Of a DNA stretch of 22,170 nt, positions 1-7,913 are shown piece after piece (the stretch's first letter is position 1; each line of letters begins with the position of its first letter). A program made the translations under genes and the position numbers. Under the pieces are notes generated by a model. That model saw only the letters and a list, made by a program, of their open reading frames with translations. It had not been told where the DNA came from and did no database searches. This DNA is from Verrucomicrobia bacterium SCGC AAA164-M04. GTDB taxonomy: Bacteria > Verrucomicrobiota > Verrucomicrobiae > Verrucomicrobiales > Akkermansiaceae. The stretch lies in assembly GCA_000383735.1 (NCBI GenBank), contig KB912138.1, forward strand, positions 1 to 22,170, read 5' to 3'.

Positions 1-284
1 CCCATCTCACGACGAAGACGCTGGACCCGTTTTCGATTCACCACGAGGCCGTAGTCGCGTCTTAAAAGAGTCACTAGGGAGCGACTTCCTCGACACGGGT
101 CGATGAGATAGAGTTCATCCATCAATCTCTTGATGCGCAGGTTTTGCGCACTCTCGGAAACGAGTTCATAATCTTCCGTAGAGCGGGCGAGATCAAGGAG
201 TTTACACTGTCTTCTCACGCTCAAATCAGGATGCTTTTTTTCAATCAACTCGAAACGATCCCCCACAGACCGACTTGTTTTGAC
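1..284 (-). CDS. IS3-family transposase OrfB, N-terminal part (truncated by window edge)
   Basis: Reading the minus strand in the -1 frame from the slippery site gives an uninterrupted frame to the window edge. It contains RFELIEKKHPDLSVRRQC and later LMDELYLIDPCRGSRSL and NRKRVQRLRREMG. These are the standard HTH_21 region of IS3 OrfB, which precedes the rve integrase core. No ATG begins this frame near its start, so production through frameshift fusion to OrfA is the likely route. A TTG could allow separate initiation. The DDE catalytic residues would lie further left, so whether the element is functional cannot be judged here. Confidence 0.8.
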
Positions 285-559
285 TTTTTTCGCAGAAAGT
301 CGATTTCGATGGTCTGCTGTCCGATTTTGGCGTGGAGATTGTCCTTTTGCGCCTCAAGGTCCTCCTCGGCGAATTTCTTTTTCCCGGCCCCAAAGACGTC
401 GCTGGCGCCGTCGAGCATCTGCTTCTTCCAGTCAGAAACCTGAGCAGGATGGATCTGGAATTCCTTGGCGATTTCGGAGGCGGTCCTGATATTTTTCAGA
501 GCCTCAATGGCGACCCGGGCCTTAAACTCGGGATCGTGTCTTCTTCTTTTACCTTTCAT
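245..559 (-). CDS. IS3-family transposase OrfA (helix-turn-helix protein)
   Basis: This is a 104-residue protein of normal OrfA size. The basic N-terminus (MKGKRRRHDPEFKARVAIEA) and the helix-turn-helix at about residues 24-48 (SEIAKEF...HPAQVSDWKKQ) are typical of the HTH_Tnp_1 family that binds the IS ends. A leucine-zipper-like segment follows at about residues 68-92, where OrfA proteins dimerise. The end, FLRKKSKQVGL, carries the slippery sequence that sends some ribosomes into orfB. In-frame termination comes about 13 codons after that site. OrfA alone normally acts as a regulator, while the OrfAB fusion is the transposase. The reading frame is undamaged. Confidence 0.88.
   Translation of the reverse strand: MKGKRRRHDPEFKARVAIEALKNIRTASEIAKEFQIHPAQVSDWKKQMLDGASDVFGAGKKKFAEEDLEAQKDNLHAKIGQQTIEIDFLRKKSKQVGLWGIVSS
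284..290 (-). promoter_or_regulatory. Programmed -1 ribosomal frameshift site (A AAA AAG)
   Basis: On the minus strand the orfA codons AAA AAG are preceded by an A, forming the canonical A_AAA_AAG heptamer in the correct zero frame. A slip back of one base continues directly into the open orfB frame, and no stop codon lies between them. This heptamer is the classic signal used by IS3-family members such as IS150. Confidence 0.75.
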
Positions 560-621
560 TATTAGTGGTTTTGGTTCGGTTTTTTAGCCGCCCCTGTCCA
601 CCATAATCTTAGCTTAGCTTA

Positions 622-642
622 TGGCCCGAATTTCGGGGTCCA
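622..642. repeat. Near-palindrome at the IS/locus junction
   Basis: The 21-base sequence begins TGGCCCGAA and ends TTCGGGGTCCA, with an exact CCCGAA/TTCGGG core around a single base. Each outer half begins like an IS3 terminus (TGG...). It may be abutted or duplicated IS ends, or a short hairpin between the transposase gene and the polysaccharide genes. The sequence does not decide between these. Confidence 0.45.
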
Positions 643-709
643 CCTCACACAGGTTCTCTTCGTCTGGGTTAAGAAAACAAGTTAAATAAGTTAAACAAAA
701 AAATAAGAG

Positions 710-2035
710 ATGAATATTACAATTATCGGATCAGGTTATGTTGGCTTAGTTTCAGGAACATGCTTTGCAGAGATGGGGAATAAGGTGACTTGCGTCGATA
801 TCGATCCATTAAAAATCGAGAAATTAAACCAAGGAGTTATTCCAATTTTTGAAGCTGAACTAGAAACCATGGTTTCAAAAAATGTCAGGAATAAGAATTT
901 GTTTTTTACAACTGAACTAGATGAGGCTCTAGAAAATTCGGAAATCGCCTTTATTGCTGTTGGAACTCCCATGGGAAATGATGGCTCTGCGGATTTACAA
1001 TATGTCTTAACCGTTGCCAAGTCTATCGGACAGTCAATGCAGAATAGATTGATTGTGGTAGATAAATCTACCGTGCCCATAGGAACTGCTGATAAGGTAA
1101 GGGCTTCTATCCAAAAAGAATTAGATATCAGGGATTCGGATTTAAAGTTTGATGTGGTATCCAATCCTGAATTCCTAAAAGAGGGAGCAGCTGTTGCAGA
1201 TTTCATGAAACCCGATAGAGTCGTCGTGGGGGCAGATTCAGAATATGCCTTTGAGTTGATGAAACAATTATACTCACCGTTTTTTAGATCACATGATCGT
1301 TTTATTACCATGGATATTCGGTCTGCGGAGATGACAAAATATGCAGCTAATGCGATGCTCGCCACTAAAATATCTTTTATGAATGAAATGGCAAATATTT
1401 GCGAAAATGTAGGTGCAGATGCCAACCAAGTTAGGATCGGAATCGGCTCGGACCAACGAATAGGGTATGGTTTTATTTATCCTGGAATTGGTTATGGGGG
1501 CTCATGTTTTCCAAAAGATGTAAAGGCTCTAACAAAATTAGCAAAAGAACATGGCTATGAGCCAAGATTAATGTCTGCTGTTGAAGAAGTTAATGATGCG
1601 CAGAAGTTGGTAATAGCTCAGAAAATTGTAAACCGCTTTGGAGAAAACCTAACCGGCTTTACTTTTGGGCTTTGGGGCTTGGCATTTAAGCCTGGAACCG
1701 ATGACATGCGGGAAGCTCCTTCCATTTATGTTATTAAGGAACTAGTACAGCGGGGCGCCATGATAAAAGCCTATGATCCAAAGGCGGTGACTGAAGCGGA
1801 AGAATATTACCTAAAAGGCATTCAAAATATTGAGTATGTTCATACAAAATACGATGTTTTAAAGGGTTCAGATGCCCTAGTGTTACTGACTGAATGGAAA
1901 GAGTTTAGATCACCTGATTTTCAGAAAGTTAGGGAGCTATTGAAGGCACCTATCATTTTTGATGGACGAAATCAGTATCATGCTTGTCTCCTTGAGGAAA
2001 AGGGATTTGAGTATTATCAAATCGGGAAGAAATAA
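710..2035 (+). CDS. ugd: UDP-glucose 6-dehydrogenase (UDP-Glc/GDP-Man dehydrogenase family)
   Basis: This cytoplasmic enzyme oxidises UDP-glucose to UDP-glucuronate with two NAD+. The N-terminal Rossmann motif GSGYVGLV lies at residues 7-14. KSTVPIGT (about 119) and NPEFLKEG (about 152) are family signatures. The catalytic loop GYGGSCFPKD places the nucleophilic cysteine at residue 266. The C-terminal domain has the expected GLAFKPGTDDMREAPS. At 441 residues the length is normal for the family. GDP-mannose dehydrogenase is the main alternative, but the FPKD loop and the UDP-glucuronate-epimerase-like gene at 4898 favour UDP-glucose. The upstream region (643-709) is A/T-rich and carries only a weak ribosome binding site. 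This is the first gene after the IS and probably starts the cluster. Confidence 0.93.
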   Translation: MNITIIGSGYVGLVSGTCFAEMGNKVTCVDIDPLKIEKLNQGVIPIFEAELETMVSKNVRNKNLFFTTELDEALENSEIAFIAVGTPMGNDGSADLQYVLTVAKSIGQSMQNRLIVVDKSTVPIGTADKVRASIQKELDIRDSDLKFDVVSNPEFLKEGAAVADFMKPDRVVVGADSEYAFELMKQLYSPFFRSHDRFITMDIRSAEMTKYAANAMLATKISFMNEMANICENVGADANQVRIGIGSDQRIGYGFIYPGIGYGGSCFPKDVKALTKLAKEHGYEPRLMSAVEEVNDAQKLVIAQKIVNRFGENLTGFTFGLWGLAFKPGTDDMREAPSIYVIKELVQRGAMIKAYDPKAVTEAEEYYLKGIQNIEYVHTKYDVLKGSDALVLLTEWKEFRSPDFQKVRELLKAPIIFDGRNQYHACLLEEKGFEYYQIGKK

Positions 2036-2251
2036 TCTAAAATACTAGTGAAAGAAGGGGAGATTTGTTACGCTCAAAGAAGGGATTTTTTTGGACAACC
2101 TAAGTTTTTCTCTTAATACAATAATTCTAACTCGATGGCTTGAGCAAGTAACTATCTCCAAAGTAGAAAATACTGATTTTCTTAACAAGTAGTTCAATAG
2201 CTTTTTGGTCGACCTAACATTCGAGGCCTAGACTGATCGGAAAAGTAAAAA

Positions 2252-3889
2252 ATGGAGTCTTACGATGTCTGTATAGTTGGTTCGGGACCTGCCGGCGGCA
2301 CTATCGCGAACGAGCTAGCCGGTTCTGGCTTGAAAGTCTGTGTTCTTGAAAGTGGTGGTCGGAAGACAACAGAATTTGGCGATAGTCTGCGCGAGGTCGA
2401 GTCCCACGGTATTGTTGTAAAGCCTCATAGCAGGGAGCGCATTTTTGGGGGGACTTCTACCACCTGGGCTGGATTATCAGGGCTACTCGATGAAATCGAT
2501 TTCATGGAACGTGAATGGGTCAAATATTCCGGTTGGCCAATTGAGCGTGACGAACTGATGCCGTATTACATACAAGCTGCTGACCGTTTTCGTTTTCCCA
2601 AAAAGGAAATGTTCGAACCCAAACATTGGAGTAAAGTTAAATCAGAGGGTTCTTTTGAAGTAGTCTGGAAGACACTAGAGCAAAAAGTGTTTTTGGCTGC
2701 TGCTGAACCGCAGAATTATTCAACGGAATTTACGAGTGTTTATCAACGTGATGATACAAATTTAATCCTAGATGCTTCTGTTATTAGTATTGAGGGTGAC
2801 GCAACCTCAGGTCGAGCTACTTTTGTGAAGGTTGCACGTTCTGATAAAACAATTTTCAGATTAAAAGCTAGGTGTTTTATTCTTGCCGCCAATGGAATTG
2901 AGAATACCCGCCTCCTTTTATCTAGCAGATTTTCGTGTGAACAGGGATTAGGCAATGAAGAAGATCAGGTGGGACGCTACTTTATGAATCATATTAAAGG
3001 ATATCATGGGGTAATTAAGGTTAAAAGACCGATCAAAGAACTACCCGCCTACTTTGGATTTCTCTCAAATGGATTCGCAGGCTATATAGGGCATAGGATT
3101 AACGAAAAAACGCAGCGGGATAAAAAGCTACTCAATTCATACATTCGTTTTGAGCCTATCTTTGGCTGGTCGGACAACCGTGGAGTCGAGTCGGCAATTT
3201 TTTTTATTAAGCGGCTTAGCTTTGTCATGAAAAGCTTTCGGCGGTTACATGGACGAAAAACCATCATGCTCCGTGATTATGCGGAAACAGGTGATGACTC
3301 CGAATTGCAAAATGAGCGGAAAAACGTTTTACAGTATATGGGAATGGTAGGTGCTATCATCATAAATTTCTTTTCTGTATTAAAGTATGCCTACTTTCGC
3401 GCCTTCAATAAATCGTCACCAAAAATCCATGCAATCCGGATTCGAAATTTTATGGAGATGGAGCCTGTTCCCGAAAACCGAATTTTGTTGGGTGAAGAGA
3501 AGGATGTCTTGGGGAATCGTCTGCCGGTCGTAAAGCACCGGGCAACAGCTCTTGATCAGAGAACTATGGTTGCATTGCACGAGTATTTGAGTGATGAAAT
3601 TTCGCGCGAGGGTTGGGGAGAGTTAATCTCAGATATTCAAGAACGAGGTAAACATTGGCCTATAAATGGCGATGCGTCGCACCACATGGGTTCGACTCGG
3701 ATGGGAACTAATCCGAAGCACTCTGTTCTTGATAGGAATTGCAGGGTGCATTCGTGTCCCAACGTTTATATTGCGGGAGCTTCTACATTTCCAACTGGCG
3801 GTAACGTTAATCCAACTTTTACAGTTGTAGCTCTTTCTATCCGGCTGGCAGATTATCTGAAGAAATCCTTAAAAAAAGATGAAAAGTAG
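2252..3889 (+). CDS. GMC-family FAD-dependent oxidoreductase
   Basis: This is predicted to oxidise a sugar or alcohol using FAD. Residues 6-36 form a dinucleotide-binding fold with GSGPAG at 10-15 and an acidic end (LESGG). GGTSTTWAG near residues 68-76 is a GMC FAD-contact region. The C-terminal GMC domain contains DASHHMGSTRMG, with the probable catalytic pair His477/His478, then AGASTFPTGGNVNPTFT with Asn518/Asn520, followed by the closing FAD segment. The length of 545 residues fits the family, and no signal peptide is seen. A 216-base gap precedes it, and the next gene overlaps its 3' end by 11 bases, which suggests translational coupling. GMC proteins occur in polysaccharide clusters, where they may oxidise a sugar residue or precursor; the substrate cannot be told here. 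Confidence 0.85.
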   Translation: MESYDVCIVGSGPAGGTIANELAGSGLKVCVLESGGRKTTEFGDSLREVESHGIVVKPHSRERIFGGTSTTWAGLSGLLDEIDFMEREWVKYSGWPIERDELMPYYIQAADRFRFPKKEMFEPKHWSKVKSEGSFEVVWKTLEQKVFLAAAEPQNYSTEFTSVYQRDDTNLILDASVISIEGDATSGRATFVKVARSDKTIFRLKARCFILAANGIENTRLLLSSRFSCEQGLGNEEDQVGRYFMNHIKGYHGVIKVKRPIKELPAYFGFLSNGFAGYIGHRINEKTQRDKKLLNSYIRFEPIFGWSDNRGVESAIFFIKRLSFVMKSFRRLHGRKTIMLRDYAETGDDSELQNERKNVLQYMGMVGAIIINFFSVLKYAYFRAFNKSSPKIHAIRIRNFMEMEPVPENRILLGEEKDVLGNRLPVVKHRATALDQRTMVALHEYLSDEISREGWGELISDIQERGKHWPINGDASHHMGSTRMGTNPKHSVLDRNCRVHSCPNVYIAGASTFPTGGNVNPTFTVVALSIRLADYLKKSLKKDEK

Positions 3890-4589
3890 TAAGCGTAATC
3901 TAAGAACAAAAATTCGAGACCGGCTGTTTCGTTTCAAATTATCTAAGAAGAAAGTTTCAACCAAAAACTTAGAAAGACTTTGCCAAGAAAATGCGACAAA
4001 GGAACTGACTCTTGTTGTGCACTCTGAAGATGTGAAGTATGAAGCAGACTTTCCCAACGCCTTTACTGTAACTAAGCGAAAGGATGTACCTGCAGATATG
4101 CACGTAGATCTATATTATCGAGATTTAGCGAAGATAAACAATGAAAGCTATTCTGTTATTTTGTGCACAGGTCTTTTAGAACATATCCCAGATCCTGACC
4201 GTATAATAAAGGATTTTCATCGAATCCTTAAGCCTGGTGGACGCTTAATCATTTCCGCAAGCGCTGTTTTTTCCTTTCATGAGTGCCCGGATAATTTTTT
4301 TCATTTCACACCATATGGTTTTAAAGTTCTCTTTAGAGAGTGGGACGAGTTTGAAATGCTCCGAGGATCGAGCCAGCCCTTTGAAACCATCGGTATTCTT
4401 CTTCAGCGCATTCACCTTCAGTGTGACATATTTCCACCAGTAAGGCTCTTGAATGAAATTCTTTATCGAGCAATCCCGTTAATGGATAAATTCATTAGCC
4501 AACAGTACGAAACAGTTCAATTTAAGAATCATAAAAGTGTCACTGATTCTATGATGCCTTCAAACATCCAAGCGGTAATCAGAAAATAG
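3879..4589 (+). CDS. SAM-dependent methyltransferase-like protein (class I, Methyltransf_11 type)
   Basis: The recognisable part is residues ~88-128: a beta strand and helix VILCTGLLEHIPDPDRIIKD followed by HRILKPGGRLIIS, which match motifs post-II and III of class I methyltransferases. The glycine-rich SAM loop (motif I) normally found 60-80 residues earlier is not visible. In its place is a TLVVHSED segment. The protein is therefore either a divergent member or one that has lost cofactor binding. The gene starts 11 bases inside the oxidoreductase gene, so the two are probably translated together and may modify the same sugar. At 236 residues it is a usual length for a sugar methyltransferase. 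Confidence 0.7.
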   Translation: MKSSKRNLRTKIRDRLFRFKLSKKKVSTKNLERLCQENATKELTLVVHSEDVKYEADFPNAFTVTKRKDVPADMHVDLYYRDLAKINNESYSVILCTGLLEHIPDPDRIIKDFHRILKPGGRLIISASAVFSFHECPDNFFHFTPYGFKVLFREWDEFEMLRGSSQPFETIGILLQRIHLQCDIFPPVRLLNEILYRAIPLMDKFISQQYETVQFKNHKSVTDSMMPSNIQAVIRK

Positions 4590-4638
4590 TATCATTGTTT
4601 CTATCTCCCCTTGAACGTAAAGCCTCCCTAAGGTTAGA

Positions 4639-4896
4639 ATGAACTTTGATCAACTAAAAGTTTTCTTATTAGGGCATTTAGCCGTCACTCTTCAATTATT
4701 AAAATACCTCGACCAGTTTTCGGATTTTAGTTTAAAAGTCAACGTTATGACCTTGGGAACAAGTTGGATTAGAAAAAACAAATATCCGTCTTCCCTTGAA
4801 ATCTCCGAACCTCCGAGCTCAAATTATTTCTTATTTAAAGGAGATTATTTAAGAAAATTGACGATAAAAAAGGAAGTTAAACTCAGTTTTACTTAA
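4639..4896 (+). CDS. Unrecognised small ORF, possibly a gene remnant
   Basis: This 85-residue ORF fills the gap between the methyltransferase and epimerase genes; its stop codon is one base from the epimerase start. The N-terminus (KVFLLGHLAVTLQLLKYLDQF) could form a beta-strand/helix start of a Rossmann-like enzyme, and it faintly resembles the start of formyltransferase-family proteins. The C-terminal half shows nothing recognisable and is lysine- and serine-rich. It could be a truncated remnant of a larger enzyme, a small real gene or chance. No clear ribosome binding site precedes it. Confidence 0.3.
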   Translation: MNFDQLKVFLLGHLAVTLQLLKYLDQFSDFSLKVNVMTLGTSWIRKNKYPSSLEISEPPSSNYFLFKGDYLRKLTIKKEVKLSFT

Positions 4897-4897
4897 A

Positions 4898-5869
4898 ATG
4901 AAAATACTATTAACTGGAGCAGCAGGATTCATTGGCGCTAGAACTGCAGAGATGCTAATAGAAGCAGGCCATCAAGTTGTAGGAATAGATAATCTCAACA
5001 ACTACTATGATATTTCTTTGAAGAGATATCGATTGTCTAAAGTTGAAAATAGCGAAGGATTTTCATTTTATGAAGTGGACATTGAAGATAAAAAATCCCT
5101 CGATGAATACTTTAAAAAATATGACTTTGATGCTGTGGTAAATATGGCAGCTCGTGCCGGTGTAAGAGCAAGTTTACGCAATCCTTTCGTTTATCTATCG
5201 ACCAATACCTTAGGCACCCTAAATATTTTAGATTTAATGGTGAAATATGATGTTTCTCGATTTGTTATGGCCTCGACTTCGTCTCTTTATGCTGGGAAGG
5301 CGATGCCTTTTCTAGAGTCAGCAGATGTTCGTCAGCCCCTTTCTCCCTATGCAGCAAGTAAACTAGGTGCTGAGGCAATGTCCTACAGCTATCATCGACT
5401 TTACAATCTACATGTGTCGATTTTACGTTACTTCACAGTTTATGGTCCAGCGGGTCGCCCAGATATGAGCCCATTCCGGTTCACCGAGTGGGTCAACCGT
5501 GGTGAGAAAATCAAATTATACGGCACTGGTAAACAGACAAGAGACTTTACGTTTATTGATGACATCGCGCGGGGAACTATTGCAGGAACAGAAAGATGTA
5601 GCGGCTATGAAATATACAATATCGGTGGAGGAAATAGCCCGATCAGTATTAATTGTATGATCGGAGAAATTGAGAAACATCTCGGGAAAAAGGCAATCAT
5701 TAATTACCAGCCATCAAGTGAGGCTGATATGCAAGATACAGCCGCATGTATCGATAAAGCGGAAGAAATACTTGACTGGCATCCAGAGGTAGATCCAATA
5801 GAAGGTCTCAGGCTGACTGCGCAGTGGCACATAGAGAATCGTGATTGGCTTTCAAAGGTCGAGCTGTGA
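4898..5869 (+). CDS. NAD-dependent epimerase, UDP-glucuronate 4-epimerase-like
   Basis: This is an extended short-chain dehydrogenase/reductase of 323 residues. The NAD-binding GAAGFIG is at residues 7-13. NLNNYYDISLKRYRL shortly after is a hallmark of the UDP-glucuronate 4-epimerase subgroup. The active site is formed by STSSLY (about 127) and YAASK with Tyr151 and Lys155. YGPAGRPDMSPFRF and GTGKQTRDFTFIDD are also typical of this subgroup. It would convert UDP-GlcA made by the ugd product at 710-2035 to UDP-GalA in the cytoplasm. The substrate could be another UDP-hexuronic acid. The start is one base after the preceding stop. Confidence 0.87.
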   Translation: MKILLTGAAGFIGARTAEMLIEAGHQVVGIDNLNNYYDISLKRYRLSKVENSEGFSFYEVDIEDKKSLDEYFKKYDFDAVVNMAARAGVRASLRNPFVYLSTNTLGTLNILDLMVKYDVSRFVMASTSSLYAGKAMPFLESADVRQPLSPYAASKLGAEAMSYSYHRLYNLHVSILRYFTVYGPAGRPDMSPFRFTEWVNRGEKIKLYGTGKQTRDFTFIDDIARGTIAGTERCSGYEIYNIGGGNSPISINCMIGEIEKHLGKKAIINYQPSSEADMQDTAACIDKAEEILDWHPEVDPIEGLRLTAQWHIENRDWLSKVEL

Positions 5870-5946
5870 TTGATACGAAAAGGTCCACTTTAATATTAAT
5901 GATCACCACACATCAAGTCTCAGGAACTCATAACAGACTCTAACCT

Positions 5947-6828
5947 ATGAAATTTGGGGCTCTCATCACCAATTTTAATTCCTCAGAAACTCTAGAACGA
6001 GCTATCAATAGCGCTTTAAAGCAAAATATCAGCTTCTCAAAAATAGTTGTCGTAGATGACTGCTCTTCAGCAAAAGAGCTTGAGGCTGTCCAAACTATTT
6101 GCGCACGTTTTGATGAAATTGAACTCCATTGTAATGAACATAACCTTGGATACGCAGGTTCCCTAAATCAAGGTGTTAAGCTATTGGTATGCGATTTTAT
6201 TTTCATTTTAGATGACGATGATGAAAGTCTTCCATGGAGGGTTGAGATGCAAGGCAGGCTTTTAACCGAGGGCTTTGATTTAGTCTATTCTTCAAGGTTG
6301 GTAGATAGCGCTGGAAAGATTTCTCTGAACCCGAGCGTTGATTTTACAAAGCTTTTACCCCATTCATTGGGTATTCTGAATCTTCTGTTCACTGGTAGGT
6401 ATAAACAGCGAATTGAGGGGCAATTTGGTAGTTGTACCCTCGCTTTTCGAAGAAGCGTGTTTATCAACCTAGGCGGCTTCGATACTCAATTTCGTCGGAA
6501 AGCAGAATGGGATTTTCTCATACGGTGTGCCGATGTTAAAAGTAAAATCATTTCAACCTCCTTACCTTGTATTATCCAATATAAAACTGAAGGATTTCGG
6601 GGCGAGAAAAGCCTTTCACTATCAAAAGAGATGGATAAGAGGTTAATAAGTAAGCATTATGATAAATTGAAGTCTTTAGGAATTTTAAATCTTTCTAAAA
6701 TATACTTGGCCGCAAATCTATATAAATTCCATCGGAAGAGATTTTCATTTTTGATTAACTTAATAATATTAAAAGTATTAAGGATATTAAAATATGATGA
6801 TATAAAAATTTCAACAGACAGTCCGTAG
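5947..6828 (+). CDS. Family 2 (GT-A) glycosyltransferase
   Basis: The GT-A fold starts with ALITNFNSSETLERAINSALKQ and the strand IVVVDDCSS. The nucleotide-sugar and metal site is FIFILDDDDE, with Asp89-Asp92. An acceptor-side segment GGFDTQFRRKAEWDFLIRCA near residues 177-197 corresponds to the catalytic-base region of GT2 enzymes. The 293-residue length is typical of single-sugar transferases in O-antigen or capsule loci. It would act at the cytoplasmic membrane face on a lipid-linked oligosaccharide. Donor and linkage cannot be read from the sequence. A 77-base gap separates it from the epimerase gene. Confidence 0.87.
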   Translation: MKFGALITNFNSSETLERAINSALKQNISFSKIVVVDDCSSAKELEAVQTICARFDEIELHCNEHNLGYAGSLNQGVKLLVCDFIFILDDDDESLPWRVEMQGRLLTEGFDLVYSSRLVDSAGKISLNPSVDFTKLLPHSLGILNLLFTGRYKQRIEGQFGSCTLAFRRSVFINLGGFDTQFRRKAEWDFLIRCADVKSKIISTSLPCIIQYKTEGFRGEKSLSLSKEMDKRLISKHYDKLKSLGILNLSKIYLAANLYKFHRKRFSFLINLIILKVLRILKYDDIKISTDSP

Positions 6829-6890
6829 CGGTTATTTCATGAATTAGCTGGCATTTTTTGAAATCATCCGCTGATTAATAGTTCTTTTTA

Positions 6891-7868
6891 ATGGGTGCTT
6901 ATCCCTTACCAAAGATTTCTAGCGTCAAGTTTCGAAATTGTCTAAACCAAATGAATCAATATCCTAAAGTAACTATCGGAGTTTGCGTTTTTAATCCCTC
7001 AGACTTCTTTGAAAAAGTACTTAGAAGCTTTGCAGATTTGACCTATCCAAACATTGAAATTCTGATTTATGATGATGGCTCAGATTTGAAAAACAATTGG
7101 GAGATATCTGCTACTTTACCTGCAGAAACAAGGGTAATTCGATCCCAAAACAATTTGGGCATAGGTTATGGAAGGGCAAAAATTGTGGAGGAGGCTAGAG
7201 GAGAGTTTATCATGTTTGCTGATAGTGACGATATAAGTATATCTGATCGGATTGAAACATCCCTTGAGTCTTGGATAAAAAATCACAAATTAAATTGTAT
7301 TAATTTGGTTTATGGGTGGTCAGTAAAAATTTATCCCAATGGAAATCGGTTCGAGGAAGAAAGCTCAAATCTCTTTTTTAAGACTGGTCAAATTATTAGG
7401 GCTACCCTCGATGGCGAAAATATTGGAAAGCTCTTCGCGCCTGCGAGTGTTTTATTTTTTTCAAAGAACGAAATTTTGAACAATTTTGATCCAGCGTTTC
7501 GGAGACTTGAGGATATTGATTGGTTGTGGACACTCAATAGACTTAGCGATATCAATATTATCACGACAAAAAAGCAAGTGGTTGAGAGATACGATTTTTC
7601 ATCGAGCCAAAAGATAGAAGCCAACCTTCAGGCTGAATTACAATTGATCGATAAGCATCAGGGGGAGATTGGGCTTGGTGAATCGATGTTTCAACGCGAT
7701 TGGGCTCTTCTCAGGAACTCCTACTTTACTAAAAATTATGGTAAGTTTTTAAAATGTACACTTTTTTTACTGCTCCGGAACAAACAAAAAGGGTTCCAAA
7801 GACTATTGAGGGGCTCAAAAAGCAGGATGAGAAAGGATTTGTTTATATTTAAACGAAAACCAGAGTAA
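6891..7868 (+). CDS. Family 2 (GT-A) glycosyltransferase
   Basis: GT-A hallmarks are VTIGVCVFNPSDFFEKVLRSF, ILIYDDGSD and FIMFADSDDIS, with Asp111, Asp113 and Asp114 forming the DXD-type site. RRLEDIDWLWTL at about residue 203 is the usual acceptor or catalytic-base region. The basic C-terminal tail (RNKQKGFQRLLRGSKSRMRK) may associate with the membrane. The first ~20 residues do not belong to the fold. The internal Met21 (6951) just before the first strand is a credible alternative start. This is the second of three GT2 genes in the cluster; the specificity is unknown. Confidence 0.85.
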   Translation: MGAYPLPKISSVKFRNCLNQMNQYPKVTIGVCVFNPSDFFEKVLRSFADLTYPNIEILIYDDGSDLKNNWEISATLPAETRVIRSQNNLGIGYGRAKIVEEARGEFIMFADSDDISISDRIETSLESWIKNHKLNCINLVYGWSVKIYPNGNRFEEESSNLFFKTGQIIRATLDGENIGKLFAPASVLFFSKNEILNNFDPAFRRLEDIDWLWTLNRLSDINIITTKKQVVERYDFSSSQKIEANLQAELQLIDKHQGEIGLGESMFQRDWALLRNSYFTKNYGKFLKCTLFLLLRNKQKGFQRLLRGSKSRMRKDLFIFKRKPE

Positions 7869-7913
7869 CTGGCCGAAACCGTAGCAATTTTGCACTGCTA
7901 GATTTGTTTACGA

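Larger units (their letters stand above)
1..600 (-). mobile_element. IS3-family insertion sequence, partial (5' half; continues off the left edge)
   Basis: This holds an intact orfA and the first ~95 codons of orfB in the -1 frame, the usual IS3 arrangement. The orfA-proximal end faces the polysaccharide locus. A plausible terminus is the TGGACAGGGG sequence at 591-600 read on the minus strand. A second TGGACCCC sequence at 635-642 could instead be the end, so the boundary is uncertain between 600 and 642. The catalytic DDE part of orfB lies outside the window. The element is visibly GC-richer than the genes beside it. Confidence 0.85.

Noticed and set aside
332..565. Plus-strand frames opposite the IS3 orfA
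   Set aside because: They are antisense to a complete OrfA with frameshift signal and OrfB continuation.
736..1425. Long minus-strand open frame of 229 codons
   Set aside because: It is antisense to the clear ugd gene, shows no family motif and has the serine-rich composition typical of a shadow frame.
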